Part shown: piece by piece, positions 26,311 through 36,000 of the stretch | Numbering within the stretch: the stretch's first letter is position 1 | Layout: every line of letters begins with the position of its first letter | Assembly (NCBI RefSeq): GCF_042665255.1 | Contig: NZ_JBHTCD010000002.1 | DNA length: 64,000 nt | DNA from: Insolitispirillum peregrinum | GTDB lineage: Bacteria; Pseudomonadota; Alphaproteobacteria; Rhodospirillales; Rhodospirillaceae | Direction: 5' to 3' (one strand) | Position numbers and translations under genes: made by a program | Notes under the pieces: generated by a model | The model's database searches: none | Seen by the model: only the letters and a program-made list of their open reading frames with translations | Told to the model about the DNA's origin: nothing

Positions 26311-26733
26311 GTGCACTGGGCCTCGACACACCTGTTTGACCAGACCTTTGACGAAACCCTCGCCCTGCTGGAAGAAACCCGCCATCACGTCGATATGGTC
26401 GCCCATGGCGGCTTCGACAGCCTACCGCAGGACCAGATGCTGCGGACGGTGCGCGACCTGTCGTATCTGACCAGTCAGGTCACCGGGATAATGTCGCTGT
26501 TGATGCTTTATCGCAGCGCCGCCAATGGCGAGCTGGAGGGCAGCGGCTTTCAGGCCTGCGTCACCACTCTGGGCCAGGAACTGGAACAGACCGGCCAGAC
26601 GCTGGCTCAGGACTGCCTGACCAGCGGGGGCGATCACCTGCCGCCGACCCTGCTGACGCTGGTCGAACGCGGTGATCGCCTGCGGCACCGTATCTACAGC
26701 CTGCAAGGGATGGAGCAGGCGATCCATCCCTGA
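26311..26733 (+). CDS. RcdA-like protein (DUF1465)
   Basis: The protein has 140 residues. Three blocks line up by eye with Caulobacter RcdA and the DUF1465 family: FDETLALLEETRHHVD, LSYLTSQVTGIMSLLMLYRSAANGEL, and LPPTLLTLVERGDRLRHRI. RcdA is a ClpXP adaptor that helps degrade the cell-cycle regulator CtrA at the pole. This copy sits behind a chemoreceptor, so it may be a paralogue with another client. The GTG start at 26311 is chosen because AAAGGGA precedes it; a longer frame would overlap the upstream gene. Confidence 0.6.
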   Translation: MHWASTHLFDQTFDETLALLEETRHHVDMVAHGGFDSLPQDQMLRTVRDLSYLTSQVTGIMSLLMLYRSAANGELEGSGFQACVTTLGQELEQTGQTLAQDCLTSGGDHLPPTLLTLVERGDRLRHRIYSLQGMEQAIHP

Positions 26734-26748
26734 CGCCGCGCTCCTGTC

Positions 26749-27537
26749 TTACAGGACGGTCGCCCTGTCGCCCACCGCCAGCGAACCGCCGTCGATCACT
26801 TCGGCATAGACGCCAAAATCGATGTGACCAAAGCCCGCCTTCAGTGCGCGCGGGATGTTGATGTCCACCTTGCCGCTGTCCGGATTGACGCTGGTCGCCG
26901 GGCAGCGGTCAATGCGCTGGGTGATGCGCAGGCGCACCCCGCCCACCTCCAGCTCGCGGCCAATCCAGGTGAACTCTTCCCACGGACGCAGGCCCGCCAG
27001 CATCATGTTGCCCCGGAACCGGCGCGGGTCGAGGCTCTGGCCGGTGACCCGCTCCAGATCGCGCAGGCTGGCGTCGGAAAACAGCGACAGCACCTTGTTC
27101 TTGTGGTCCGAGAACATGTGGCCGCTGGCTTCGACCAGTTGCGGCGTACCGCGCACGCCGTCTTTCAGATAGGCGGCCAGAAACTGGGCAATCATCACCC
27201 GACCAATCGGAGTGCTGAGATCACCGCGCGCCACCTGTCGGCCATTGCGTTCAATGGTCAGGGTGTGGGCGACCTCGATCCAGCGGGTGGTCAGCGCCGC
27301 CAGCGCCGGGTTTTTGGCCAGCATCAGGAAATTGTGCTTGGGCAGCCATTCCGGGGCCGACGGATCGAACGGCGTGTTGCCATGGGCAATGGCATAGCGC
27401 CGATCACCGGGAATGCCGTCGCCGGGGGTCAGGGTGATCTGTTGCAGGTCTTCCGGGCTCAGCCCCTTGACCGGATAGCGCCACAGGGCAGCCACCGTAG
27501 CGGTGCCGGGCGTCTGGGTGTCGTGTTGCGTTTCCAT
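26749..27537 (-). CDS. MOSC domain protein (YcbX/mARC-like)
   Basis: The protein has 262 residues with an N-terminal MOSC_N beta barrel (ALWRYPVKGLSPEDL) and a C-terminal MOSC domain. The conserved cysteine is in RCPATSVNPDSG, where family members bind molybdenum cofactor. YcbX and mARC proteins reduce N-hydroxylated compounds together with an electron donor; that activity is inferred. It is a single gene, divergent from clpB. Confidence 0.85.
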   Translation of the reverse strand: METQHDTQTPGTATVAALWRYPVKGLSPEDLQQITLTPGDGIPGDRRYAIAHGNTPFDPSAPEWLPKHNFLMLAKNPALAALTTRWIEVAHTLTIERNGRQVARGDLSTPIGRVMIAQFLAAYLKDGVRGTPQLVEASGHMFSDHKNKVLSLFSDASLRDLERVTGQSLDPRRFRGNMMLAGLRPWEEFTWIGRELEVGGVRLRITQRIDRCPATSVNPDSGKVDINIPRALKAGFGHIDFGVYAEVIDGGSLAVGDRATVL

Positions 27538-27632
27538 GGCACCAGAATTTCCTCACCGGCCCGGCCCTGTCAACTGCCGTGCAGCATGACATACCCGATT
27601 CTGGCGGTCTGTCTCCCCCATGCACCCTCCCC

Positions 27633-27660
27633 CTTGCGCAAAACAGAAGCCTCTTCTTAT
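27633..27660 (+). promoter_or_regulatory. Possible heat-shock (RpoH-type) promoter of clpB
   Basis: CTTG at 27633-27636 and CTTATATA beginning at 27656 resemble the alphaproteobacterial RpoH consensus (CTTG, 17-18 bases, CYTATNT). The spacing here is 19, slightly long, so this is tentative. The predicted start would be near 27668, placing a three-hairpin leader before clpB. Confidence 0.4.
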
Positions 27661-27668
27661 ATATCCCC

Positions 27669-27765
27669 GACAGAAAGGCGGGTTTACCCCGCCCCTTTCT
27701 TAACAGGACGGCGGGAAAGCCCGCCTCCTTTCTTACAGGACGGCGGGGTAAACCCGCCTCTGGCA
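27669..27765 (+). repeat. Three tandem hairpin units in the clpB leader
   Basis: Three units of about 33 bases each carry a GGCGGG...CCCGCC hairpin (27677-27693, 27710-27725, 27742-27758). The first two are followed by CTTTCTTA and units two and three begin ACAGGAC. Each looks like a weak terminator. They lie between the possible RpoH promoter and the clpB start. Confidence 0.65.
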
Positions 27766-27826
27766 GAGGCTGCGCGTTGCCTGTTCAGGGACCGCACCCT
27801 GCGTCGCTCAGACCGAGGACATGACG

Positions 27827-30466
27827 ATGGATTTTGAAAAGTTTACCGACCGCTCCAAAGGTTTCATCCAGGCAGCGCAGACCATTGCCTTGCGCGAAAA
27901 CCACCAGCAGGTGACGCCCGAGCATCTGCTGAAGGCTTTGCTCGACGACAAGGAAGGCATGGCCTCGAACCTGCTGAAGGCCGCCGGAGCCAATGCCGCC
28001 AAGGCCAAGGATGCCGTTGACGAAGCGGTGAAAAAGCTGCCGAAGGTCGAAGGCGCGCAGATGTACTATGCGCAGCAGACCTCCAAGCTGCTCGATCAGG
28101 CGCTGGTGATGGCGGAAAAGGCTGGCGACAGCTTTGTCACCGCCGAATACCTGCTGCTGGCGCTGGCCACCCAGTCCGGCACCGATGCCAGCCGCATCCT
28201 GCACGACGCCAAGGCCGACCCGAAAGCGCTGAATGCCGCCATCCGCGAGATGCGCAAGGGCCGTACCGCCACCAGTGCCAGCGCCGAAGAGCAATATGAC
28301 GCCCTGAAGAAGTACGCCCGCGACCTGACCAGGGCCGCCCGCGAGGGCAAGCTGGACCCGGTGATTGGCCGCGACGAAGAAATCCGCCGCACGGTGCAGG
28401 TGCTCAGCCGCCGCACCAAGAACAATCCGGTGCTGATTGGCGAACCCGGCGTCGGCAAGACGGCGGTGGTCGAAGGTCTGGCCCTGCGCATCATCAACGG
28501 CGACGTGCCGGAGTCGCTGGCCGGAAAGACCCTGATGGTGCTCGATCTGGGGGCAATGGTTGCCGGAGCCAAGTTCCGGGGTGAATTCGAAGAACGTCTG
28601 AAAGCGGTGCTGAACGAAGTCACCACCGCCGAAGGCCAGATCGTGCTGTTCATCGACGAAATGCACACCCTGATTGGCGCGGGCAAGGCTGACGGGGCGA
28701 TGGATGCCGCCAACCTGATCAAACCGGCGCTGGCCCGTGGCGAGCTGCATTGCATTGGCGCGACCACCCTCGACGAATACCGCAAACACGTTGAAAAGGA
28801 CGCCGCGCTGGCCCGCCGGTTCCAGCCGGTGTTTGTTGCCGAACCGACGGTCGAAGACACCATTTCAATCCTGCGCGGCATCAAGGAAAAGTACGAACTG
28901 CACCACGGCGTGCGCATTTCCGACAGTTCACTGGTCGCCGCCGCCACCTTGTCCAACCGCTACATCACCGACCGCTTTTTGCCCGACAAGGCGATTGATC
29001 TGGTCGATGAAGCCGCCAGCCGCCTGCGGATGGAGGTTGACTCCAAGCCGGAAGAACTGGACGAACTCGACCGCCGGGTGATCCAGCTCAAGATCGAACG
29101 CGAAGCGCTGCGCAAGGAATCCGACGACGCCTCGCGCGATCGCCTGATCACCCTTGAAGACGAGCTGCGCGACCTCGAAGCCCAGTCGGCCGCCTTTACC
29201 GAACGCTGGCGGCAGGCCAAAAACGCCCTCGCCGGGGCCACCAAGCTGAAGGAAGCCCTTGAACAGGCCCGACTGGAAAAGGAACAGGCCCTGCGTCAGG
29301 GCCAGTATCAGCGCGTTGGCGAACTGGAATACGGCATCATCCCCGATCTGGAAAAGCGTCTGAAGGATGCCGAAGACGCCGAAAAGCGCGGAGTGGCCGA
29401 CGGCAACGCCCTGCTGAACGAAACGGTGCGACCGGAAAACATCGCCTCGGTGGTGTCGCGCTGGACCGGCATTCCGGTTGACAAGATGCTGGAAGGCGAA
29501 CGCGACAAGCTGTTGCACATGGAAGACACCCTTGCCAAACGGGTGATCGGCCAGCGCGAAGCTCTGGTGGCCGTCTCCAACGCCGTCCGCCGCGCCCGCG
29601 CCGGACTGGGCGACCAGAACCGCCCGATCGGCTCGTTCCTGTTCCTCGGCCCGACCGGTGTCGGCAAGACCGAACTGACCAAGGCGCTGGCGTCGTTCCT
29701 GTTCGACGACGAAACGGCGATGGTCCGCATCGACATGTCGGAATACATGGAAAAGCATTCGGTGGCCCGCCTGATCGGTGCGCCTCCGGGCTATGTCGGT
29801 TATGACGAAGGCGGTGCCCTGACCGAAGCCGTCCGCCGTCGCCCCTATCAGGTGATCCTGTTCGACGAAGTCGAAAAGGGCCACCCCGACGTGTTCAACG
29901 TACTGTTGCAGGTGCTTGATGACGGTCGCCTGACCGACGGTCAGGGGCGAACGGTCGATTTCCGCAACACCCTGATCATCCTGACCTCGAACCTGGGGGC
30001 CGACATTCTGGCCAACCAGCAGGAAGGCGAGGACAGCGGTCAGGTGCGCGGCGAGGTGATGGAGGTGGTCCGCTCGGCCTTCCGGCCCGAGTTCCTCAAT
30101 CGTCTTGACGAAGTTCTGCTGTTCCACCGCCTGTTCCGCGACAACATGGCCGGGATCGTCGATATCCAGCTCGCCCGCCTGCGCAAGCGGCTGGAAGAAC
30201 GCAAGATGGCGCTGGAGGTCAGCCCCAGCGGTCTCGACTGGCTGGCCGAGAAGGGCTATGACCCGGTGTATGGCGCCCGCCCGCTGAAGCGCGTCATTCA
30301 GCGGTCACTGGAAAACCCGCTGGCGATGTTGCTGCTGGAAGGCCGCATCCGCGACGGCGAGACCATCCATGTCGCGTCCGAAGCCGGTCTGCTGACCATC
30401 AACGGCATCGGCGTCCCGGACGACAGCGTACCGCTGTCCTCGCCGCCGCGCACGTCGGTGCATTAA
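27827..30466 (+). CDS. clpB: ATP-dependent chaperone ClpB
   Basis: The 879-residue protein is a full-length Hsp100 disaggregase that works with DnaK. The N-domain is at 1-145, followed by AAA-1 with Walker A GEPGVGKT at 205-212, the coiled-coil middle domain (about 405-525, with Glu/Arg-rich heptads as in LRDLEAQSAAFTERW) and AAA-2 with Walker A GPTGVGKT at 608-615. The middle domain separates ClpB from ClpA and ClpC. The start MDFEKFTDRS at 27827 matches the family and has GAGG 8 bases upstream; an ATG 6 bases earlier is less well placed. Repeat copy 3 lies downstream. Confidence 0.97.
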   Translation: MDFEKFTDRSKGFIQAAQTIALRENHQQVTPEHLLKALLDDKEGMASNLLKAAGANAAKAKDAVDEAVKKLPKVEGAQMYYAQQTSKLLDQALVMAEKAGDSFVTAEYLLLALATQSGTDASRILHDAKADPKALNAAIREMRKGRTATSASAEEQYDALKKYARDLTRAAREGKLDPVIGRDEEIRRTVQVLSRRTKNNPVLIGEPGVGKTAVVEGLALRIINGDVPESLAGKTLMVLDLGAMVAGAKFRGEFEERLKAVLNEVTTAEGQIVLFIDEMHTLIGAGKADGAMDAANLIKPALARGELHCIGATTLDEYRKHVEKDAALARRFQPVFVAEPTVEDTISILRGIKEKYELHHGVRISDSSLVAAATLSNRYITDRFLPDKAIDLVDEAASRLRMEVDSKPEELDELDRRVIQLKIEREALRKESDDASRDRLITLEDELRDLEAQSAAFTERWRQAKNALAGATKLKEALEQARLEKEQALRQGQYQRVGELEYGIIPDLEKRLKDAEDAEKRGVADGNALLNETVRPENIASVVSRWTGIPVDKMLEGERDKLLHMEDTLAKRVIGQREALVAVSNAVRRARAGLGDQNRPIGSFLFLGPTGVGKTELTKALASFLFDDETAMVRIDMSEYMEKHSVARLIGAPPGYVGYDEGGALTEAVRRRPYQVILFDEVEKGHPDVFNVLLQVLDDGRLTDGQGRTVDFRNTLIILTSNLGADILANQQEGEDSGQVRGEVMEVVRSAFRPEFLNRLDEVLLFHRLFRDNMAGIVDIQLARLRKRLEERKMALEVSPSGLDWLAEKGYDPVYGARPLKRVIQRSLENPLAMLLLEGRIRDGETIHVASEAGLLTINGIGVPDDSVPLSSPPRTSVH

Positions 30467-30514
30467 AGTATCGTCACGGTGACACATCAAAAAGTTGGAC
30501 CAGTGTGCCTGCGT

Positions 30515-30632
30515 CACATCACCGTACACGACAGTTGAAGGAGTATGGCGGACTGCCGTCCGCACCTGCCCGGGGCCTGAGGCCCCGGCGAGGTGTGGAG
30601 CAGCGCTCCACGGTACCGTCGTGTGCTGTGAC
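30515..30632 (+). repeat. Composite hairpin repeat, copy 3 (short form)
   Basis: It lies 48 bases after the clpB stop. It shows imperfect terminal inverted repeats (GTCACATCAC..ACACGAC on the left, GTCGTGTGCTGTGAC on the right), ATGGCGGACTGCCGTCC, GGGGCCTGAGGCCCC and TGGAGCAGCGCTCCA. The termini match those of copy 5. Confidence 0.75.
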
Positions 30633-30650
30633 GCAGGTAGAACACCTTGC

Positions 30651-31367
30651 CTACAGATGGCAGAAAAACGCCTGCGAGGCGGGACCGTAGGCAAACCACG
30701 GCTCGACCGTGATGCCCGTGCTTTCGGTGAATTCGCGCAAGGCCCGCCGCTCGCCGTGGGCATTGCTGGCGCGGAACAGGTTGTAGTCATCCATCAGCAG
30801 CACCGTCCCCTGCACCAGCCGGGGGCGGATGACCCGCAGGGCATCAACCGCCGAGGCGTAGAGATCGCAATCAATGTGGACCACCGCCGCCGGAGCGGCT
30901 CCGATCTGGTCGGCAGTCTCGGCAAACAGGCCGGGGATGAAACGCGCGGTCGGCTCGGTCAGCCCGGCAATGGCACAGCGGCGGCGAACCAGTTCAAGGC
31001 TGGTCTGAAAGCTGCCGGTCGCCAGGGTGTCTTCGCCCTCGGCATTGTCCGGCATGCCGCAATAAGTATCAAAGGCGTAAAAAACCGGCCTGTGCCGCAG
31101 AAACCCGGCAACGGTGCCGGTGCGCTCGAATGGCAGGCTGTCGGATCGTTCCAGCCGGTTGCGGAAAAACCGCCACGACAGCCAGCTATTGAACAGCGAT
31201 GCCCCCTGATAAACGCCGAATTCGTAGTAATCGCCGCTCAACTGGGTGGCATGGACATATCCCCATGACCGATGCAACGCCCCCAGCGCATCATTCCGTT
31301 GCAGGCTGGCCGCAATCCGCCACTGGCGATAGCGGATTTTCAGGGTGTCTTTCAGCTGATCAAGCAT
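30651..31367 (-). CDS. TylF/MycF-family class I methyltransferase
   Basis: The protein has 238 residues. The SAM-binding start is YYEFGVYQGASL, the metal-binding acidic residues that follow the fold are in VVHIDCDLYASAVDAL, and LLMDDYNLFR supplies a further Asp-Asp. Macrocin O-methyltransferases of this family act on sugar hydroxyls in antibiotic and polysaccharide synthesis. No biosynthetic neighbours are present; it stands alone after the efflux operon terminator. The start MLDQLKD at 31367 fits best, and the frame extends upstream without support. Confidence 0.75.
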   Translation of the reverse strand: MLDQLKDTLKIRYRQWRIAASLQRNDALGALHRSWGYVHATQLSGDYYEFGVYQGASLFNSWLSWRFFRNRLERSDSLPFERTGTVAGFLRHRPVFYAFDTYCGMPDNAEGEDTLATGSFQTSLELVRRRCAIAGLTEPTARFIPGLFAETADQIGAAPAAVVHIDCDLYASAVDALRVIRPRLVQGTVLLMDDYNLFRASNAHGERRALREFTESTGITVEPWFAYGPASQAFFCHL

Positions 31368-31393
31368 CACCGGGGACTTTCTGCCGCAACGAG

Positions 31394-31429
31394 AAACGGC
31401 ACCCCTCCAGCAAGGCAGGGGTGCCGTTT
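31394..31429 (-). terminator. Terminator of the efflux operon
   Basis: A perfect 13-base stem, AAACGGCACCCCT at 31394-31406 and its complement at 31417-31429, loop 10 bases. It lies between the outer membrane factor stop and the methyltransferase start. Read on the minus strand it ends in GTTTCTC. Confidence 0.75.
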
Positions 31430-31477
31430 GCAACTATGAGCGAAAGGATAAATCCTTACAACCCTTGAGGCGACGGA

Positions 31478-32896
31478 TCAGGAGCGACCGCCGCCCAGCA
31501 CCTTGTACAGGGTGACCAGATTGGACAGGCGCGACACCTGCACCGACACCAGATCCTGCTGGGCGCTGTACAGCGACCGCTGGGAATCGAGCACCGTCAG
31601 ATAGCTGTCGATGCCGCGATCATAACGCGCCTGCGACAGGCGATAGCTGGTCTGGGTGGCATCGACCAGATTCTGCTGCGACTGCATCTGTTCGGTCAGC
31701 GTCCCCTTGGCAGCCAGAGCATCGGCCACTTCGCGGAAAGCGGTCTGAATGCTCTTTTCATAGCTCGCCACCGCGATGTCACGGCTGGCCTTGGCGCTGT
31801 CGAGGTTGGCCTGATTCTTCCCGGCATCAAAGATCGGCAGAGTGGCCGACGGACCGAACGACCATGCCTTGGCCGCACCGGTGAACAACTGATCCAGCGA
31901 CAGGCTGGACAGGCCAAAGGCACCGGTCAGCGAGATGCTGGGGAAGAACGCCGCCCGTGCCGCACCGATGTTGGCATTGGCCGATTTCAGCGAATGTTCG
32001 GCCTGCATGATGTCCGGACGACGCAGCAGCACGTCAGACGGCATCCCCACCGGCAGATCGGCGACCAGCGCCACCTGATCCAGCTCGCCCGGCAGGGTGG
32101 CGAGGTCCACCGGCTGCCCCAGCAGCAGGGCCAGAGCGTTGCGGTCCTGTTCGACCTGACGCTGATAGATCGAGCGGTTGACCCGCGCCGTTTCAACGGC
32201 GGTGCGGGCCTGCGCCAGATCAAGCTCCGAGCTGACACCGCTGTCAAAGCTGCGCTGCACCAGCTCCAGCGAGGTCAGACGGGTCTGCAGGGTTTCTTCG
32301 GTCAGGGCCAACAGCTTGCGATCCCCCAGCAGGGTCAGGTAAGCGTTGGAAACCTCGGCAATCAGCGAAATCTTGGTCGAAGCGGCAGCTTCCTCGGTGG
32401 CGAGGTAGCTTTCCAGCGCCGCGTCGTTCAGGCTGCGCACCCGGCCAAAGAAATCCAGCTCGAACGACGACACGCCCAGATTGGCACTCACCGAGCGCGA
32501 GGTGTTCGACGCCTGCGGCATCTGGCTGCTGGCGGCCTTGGAGGTGCGGGCCACCGTCTCGCCCGCGTTGGCGCTGACATTGGGCACCAGCGCCGATTCC
32601 TGCACCCGATAGGTGGCGCGGGCGATGTCAATGTTCAGCACCGCCACCCGCAGGTCGCGGTTGTTGTCAAGCGCGGTCTGGATCAGGCCCTGCAGGGTGC
32701 TGTCGGTGAAGAAGCTCTTCCACGAGACATCACTCCACACGGCGGCCCCGGCTTGCGCGGGGGATGCCTTGGTGGCCGGACCGGTGGGCCAGCTTTGCGG
32801 CACCGGCATGTCGGGCCGCTGGTAATCCGGTGCCAGAGAACACCCTGCCAGCAGGGCGGCGGCACACGTTGTGAGAAGGGCAGTTTTAAACGTCAT
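31478..32896 (-). CDS. Outer membrane factor lipoprotein of an RND efflux system (OprM/NodT family)
   Basis: The protein has 472 residues with a lipoprotein signal ending LLAGC. Two repeated OEP domains follow, visible as paired helical segments (VSNAYLTLLGDRKLLALTEE and FREVADALAAKGTLTEQM) and the RRPDI motif (LLRRPDIMQAEHSLKSANA), typical of NodT/OprM channels. It forms the outer membrane tunnel of a tripartite pump. The start MTFKTALL at 32896 is preferred over an ATG 6 bases upstream on spacing. It is the third gene after the membrane fusion protein and the RND pump. Confidence 0.92.
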   Translation of the reverse strand: MTFKTALLTTCAAALLAGCSLAPDYQRPDMPVPQSWPTGPATKASPAQAGAAVWSDVSWKSFFTDSTLQGLIQTALDNNRDLRVAVLNIDIARATYRVQESALVPNVSANAGETVARTSKAASSQMPQASNTSRSVSANLGVSSFELDFFGRVRSLNDAALESYLATEEAAASTKISLIAEVSNAYLTLLGDRKLLALTEETLQTRLTSLELVQRSFDSGVSSELDLAQARTAVETARVNRSIYQRQVEQDRNALALLLGQPVDLATLPGELDQVALVADLPVGMPSDVLLRRPDIMQAEHSLKSANANIGAARAAFFPSISLTGAFGLSSLSLDQLFTGAAKAWSFGPSATLPIFDAGKNQANLDSAKASRDIAVASYEKSIQTAFREVADALAAKGTLTEQMQSQQNLVDATQTSYRLSQARYDRGIDSYLTVLDSQRSLYSAQQDLVSVQVSRLSNLVTLYKVLGGGRS

Positions 32897-32918
32897 TGTC
32901 ATTCTTTCGCGGTGTGCT

Positions 32919-32980
32919 GGAGCAAATCCCGGGCAAGTGGAACAGCTACGACAACGGATTTTCGTACAGAAACAGGAAAC
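32919..32980. repeat. Palindromic intergenic element, family AGCAAATCC, copy 2
   Basis: A diverged relative of the element at 5364-5425: GGAGCAAATCCCGGGCAAGTGG at the left (first 20 bases shared in pattern) and GGATTTTCGT further right. It sits between the RND pump and outer membrane factor genes. Confidence 0.4.
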
Positions 32981-33022
32981 CAGAGCGTTTTGCGGGCGAT
33001 GGAAAGACCGCAAAACGCTCTG
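32981..33022 (-). promoter_or_regulatory. Strong hairpin between pump and outer membrane factor genes
   Basis: A perfect 15-base inverted repeat, CAGAGCGTTTTGCGG at 32981-32995 and its complement at 33008-33022, begins 4 bases after the RND stop (minus strand). With no T-run, it may protect the 3' end of the pump mRNA or tune expression of the outer membrane factor. Confidence 0.5.
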
Positions 33023-33026
33023 TCCA

Positions 33027-36000
33027 TCAGGCGGCCGGAGTGTCAGTCGGCGCGACGGACTCTTCGCTCTCGTGCGGGCGCTTTTTGGCGAAATAGCGCA
33101 GCACCAGAACAAAGAACAGCGGCACGAAGAAAATCGCCAGCACGGTGGCACTGATCATACCGCCCATCACGCCCACGCCAATGGCATTTTGCGCCCCCGA
33201 GCCCGCACCGTGGGCAATCGCCAACGGCAGCACGCCAAGGATGAAGGCCAGCGAGGTCATCAGGATCGGGCGCAGACGCTGACCGGCGGCTTCGATGGCC
33301 GCCTCCATCAGTGACTTTTTCTCCCGCTCGTAAATTTCCTTGGCGAATTCGACAATCAGAATGGCGTTTTTCGCCGCCAGACCGATGGTGGTCAGCATCC
33401 CCACCTGGAAATAAACGTCGTTCGACAGCCCGCGGAGCGACACCGCCGCAACGGCCCCCAGAACCCCCAGCGGCACCACCAGCATCACCGAGAACGGGAT
33501 CGACCAGCTTTCGTACAGGGCGGCAAGGCAGAGGAACACCACCAGAATTGAAATGGCGTACAGGGCGGGCGCCTGAGCCCCGGCCATGCGTTCTTCATAG
33601 GACAGACCGGTCCACGACAGCGAGATCCCCGGCGGCAGTTGCCTGGCAATGCCTTCCATGATCGCCATCGCCTCGCCCGAGGAATGCCCCGGTGCCGGAG
33701 CCCCCATGATTTCACGCGACGGCATGCCGTTATAGCGTTCAAGCTGCGGCGAACCATAGGTCCACTTGCTGGTCATGAAGGTCGAGAAGCGCACCATTTC
33801 ACCGGCACTGTTGCGCACTTCCCAGCGGTTCAGGTCATCAGCCTGCATGCGGTACGGGGCATCGGCCTGCAGATAGACCTTCTTGACGCGGCCATTGTCC
33901 ATGAAGTCGTTGACGTAGGACGACCCCCAGGCGGTGGACATGGTGGTGTTGATGTCAGACAGCGACACCCCCAATGCACTGGCCTTTTCACGGTCGACGT
34001 TGACCTTGAACTGCGGGGTATCTTCCAGACCGTTCGGGCGCACGCCGATCAGGGCCGGATTCTGCGACGCCATCCCCAGCATCATGTTGCGCGCCTGCAT
34101 CAGCTTTTCATGGCCGAGGCCACCACGATCCTGCAATTGCAGGTCAAAGCCCGAGGCGTTGCCCAGTTCGGTCACCGCTGGCGGGGTAAAGGCAAAGATC
34201 ATCGCATCCTTGACCGTCGACAGCGCGCCCATCGCCTTGCGGGCAATGAACGCCGCCTTCTGGTCCGGGCGCTGGCGCTCGTCCCAGTCCTTCAGCTTCA
34301 CAAAGCCCAGACCAGAGTTCTGACCACGGCCCGAGAAGCTGAAGCCAGCCACGGTGAAGATGCTGCTGACGTTGTCTTTTTCAACATTCAGGAAATAGTC
34401 TTCCACCGAACGCAGGGCGGTCAGCGTGCGTTCCTGGCTGGCGCTGGCCGGGGTCGAGACCTGCATGAACATGATGCCCTGGTCTTCGTCGGGCAGGAAG
34501 GCACTGGGAAGGCGCACGAACAGGAAGCCCAGCGCCACCAGCAGCGCAATGTAGATGCCAACAAAGCGCACCGGGCGTTTCAGCACGCCGGTCACCCCAC
34601 GGGTATAGCGGTCACGGCTGGCATCAAAAGCACGGTTGAACCAGCCGAAGAAGCCCTTTTTTTCCCACGCGTGGCCGGGCTCGACCGGCTTCAGGATGGT
34701 GGCGCACAACGCCGGAGTCAGCACCAGAGCCACCAGCACCGACAAAGCCATTGCCGACACCAGTGTCAGCGAGAACTGCCGGTAAATGGCCCCGGTCGAG
34801 CCGCTGAAGAACGCCATCGGCACAAACACCGCCGACAGCACCAGCGCAATACCGATCAGCGCGCCGGTAATCTGGCCCATCGATTTGCGTGTGGCTTCTT
34901 TCGGGGACAACCCCTCTTCACTCATCACGCGTTCAACGTTTTCCACCACCACGATGGCGTCATCGACCAGCAGGCCGATCGCCAGCACCATGGCGAACAT
35001 GGTCAGGGTATTGATGCTGAATCCACAGGCCGCCAGTACCCCAAAGGTCCCCAGCAACACCACCGGCACGGCGATGGTCGGGATCAGGGTGGCGCGGAAA
35101 TTCTGCAGGAACAGGTACATCACGAAGAACACCAGCACGATGGCTTCGATCAGTGTCTTGACCACTTCCTCGATGGAAATCTTGACGAACGGCGTGGTGT
35201 CATAGGGGAACACCGCGTCGACGCCCTCGGGGAAGAACGGTTTCAGTTCGGCAAAGCGCACCCGCACCGCTTCGGCGGTGTTCAGGGCGTTGGCACCGGT
35301 GGCCAGCTTGACCGCCAGACCGGCGGCAGGCTTGCCGTTATAGCGGGCCGAGGTGTCATAGCTTTCCGAGCCAAGCTCGATCCGGGCGATGTCCTTCAGG
35401 CGCACCTGCGACCCGTCACTGTTGACCTTCAGCAGGATGTTGCCGAACTGCTCGGGAGTTTCCAGACGGCTCTGGGCCGAAATGGTGGCGTTGATCATCT
35501 GGCCCGGCACCGATGGCGTGCCGCCGATCTGACCGGCAGACACTTCACTGTTCTGCGCCGTCAGGGCCGCCGTGATATCGGATACCGCCAGCTTGTAGCT
35601 GATCATCTTGTCCGGATTCAGCCAGATCCGCATGGCAGCCTGCGAGCCGAACACGGTGACTTCGCCGACGCCCGGCAGACGGCTGACATCGTCCTGCACA
35701 CGCGACACAAGATAGTCGGCCAGTTGCTGGGCGGTCAACTTGCCGTCCGTTGACACCAGACCCACCACCATCAGGAAGTTCTTGGTCGCCTTGGCAACGC
35801 GCACCCCCTGGCTCTGCACCACTGCCGGCAACAGCGGCATGGCCAGTTGCAGCTTGTTCTGCACCTGCACCTGCGCGATGTCGGGGTTGGCTTTGGGTTC
35901 AAAGGTCAGGGTGATGCTGACGTTCCCCGCCGAGTCCGAGGTCGAGGACATGTAGCGAAGGTTATCAATCCCGTTCATCTTCTGCTCGATGACCTGTGTC

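Noticed and set aside
27669..27765. Possible CRISPR array in the clpB leader
   Set aside because: There are three units of about 33 bases with hairpins but no distinct spacers, and no cas genes are in the window. Tandem hairpins explain it better.
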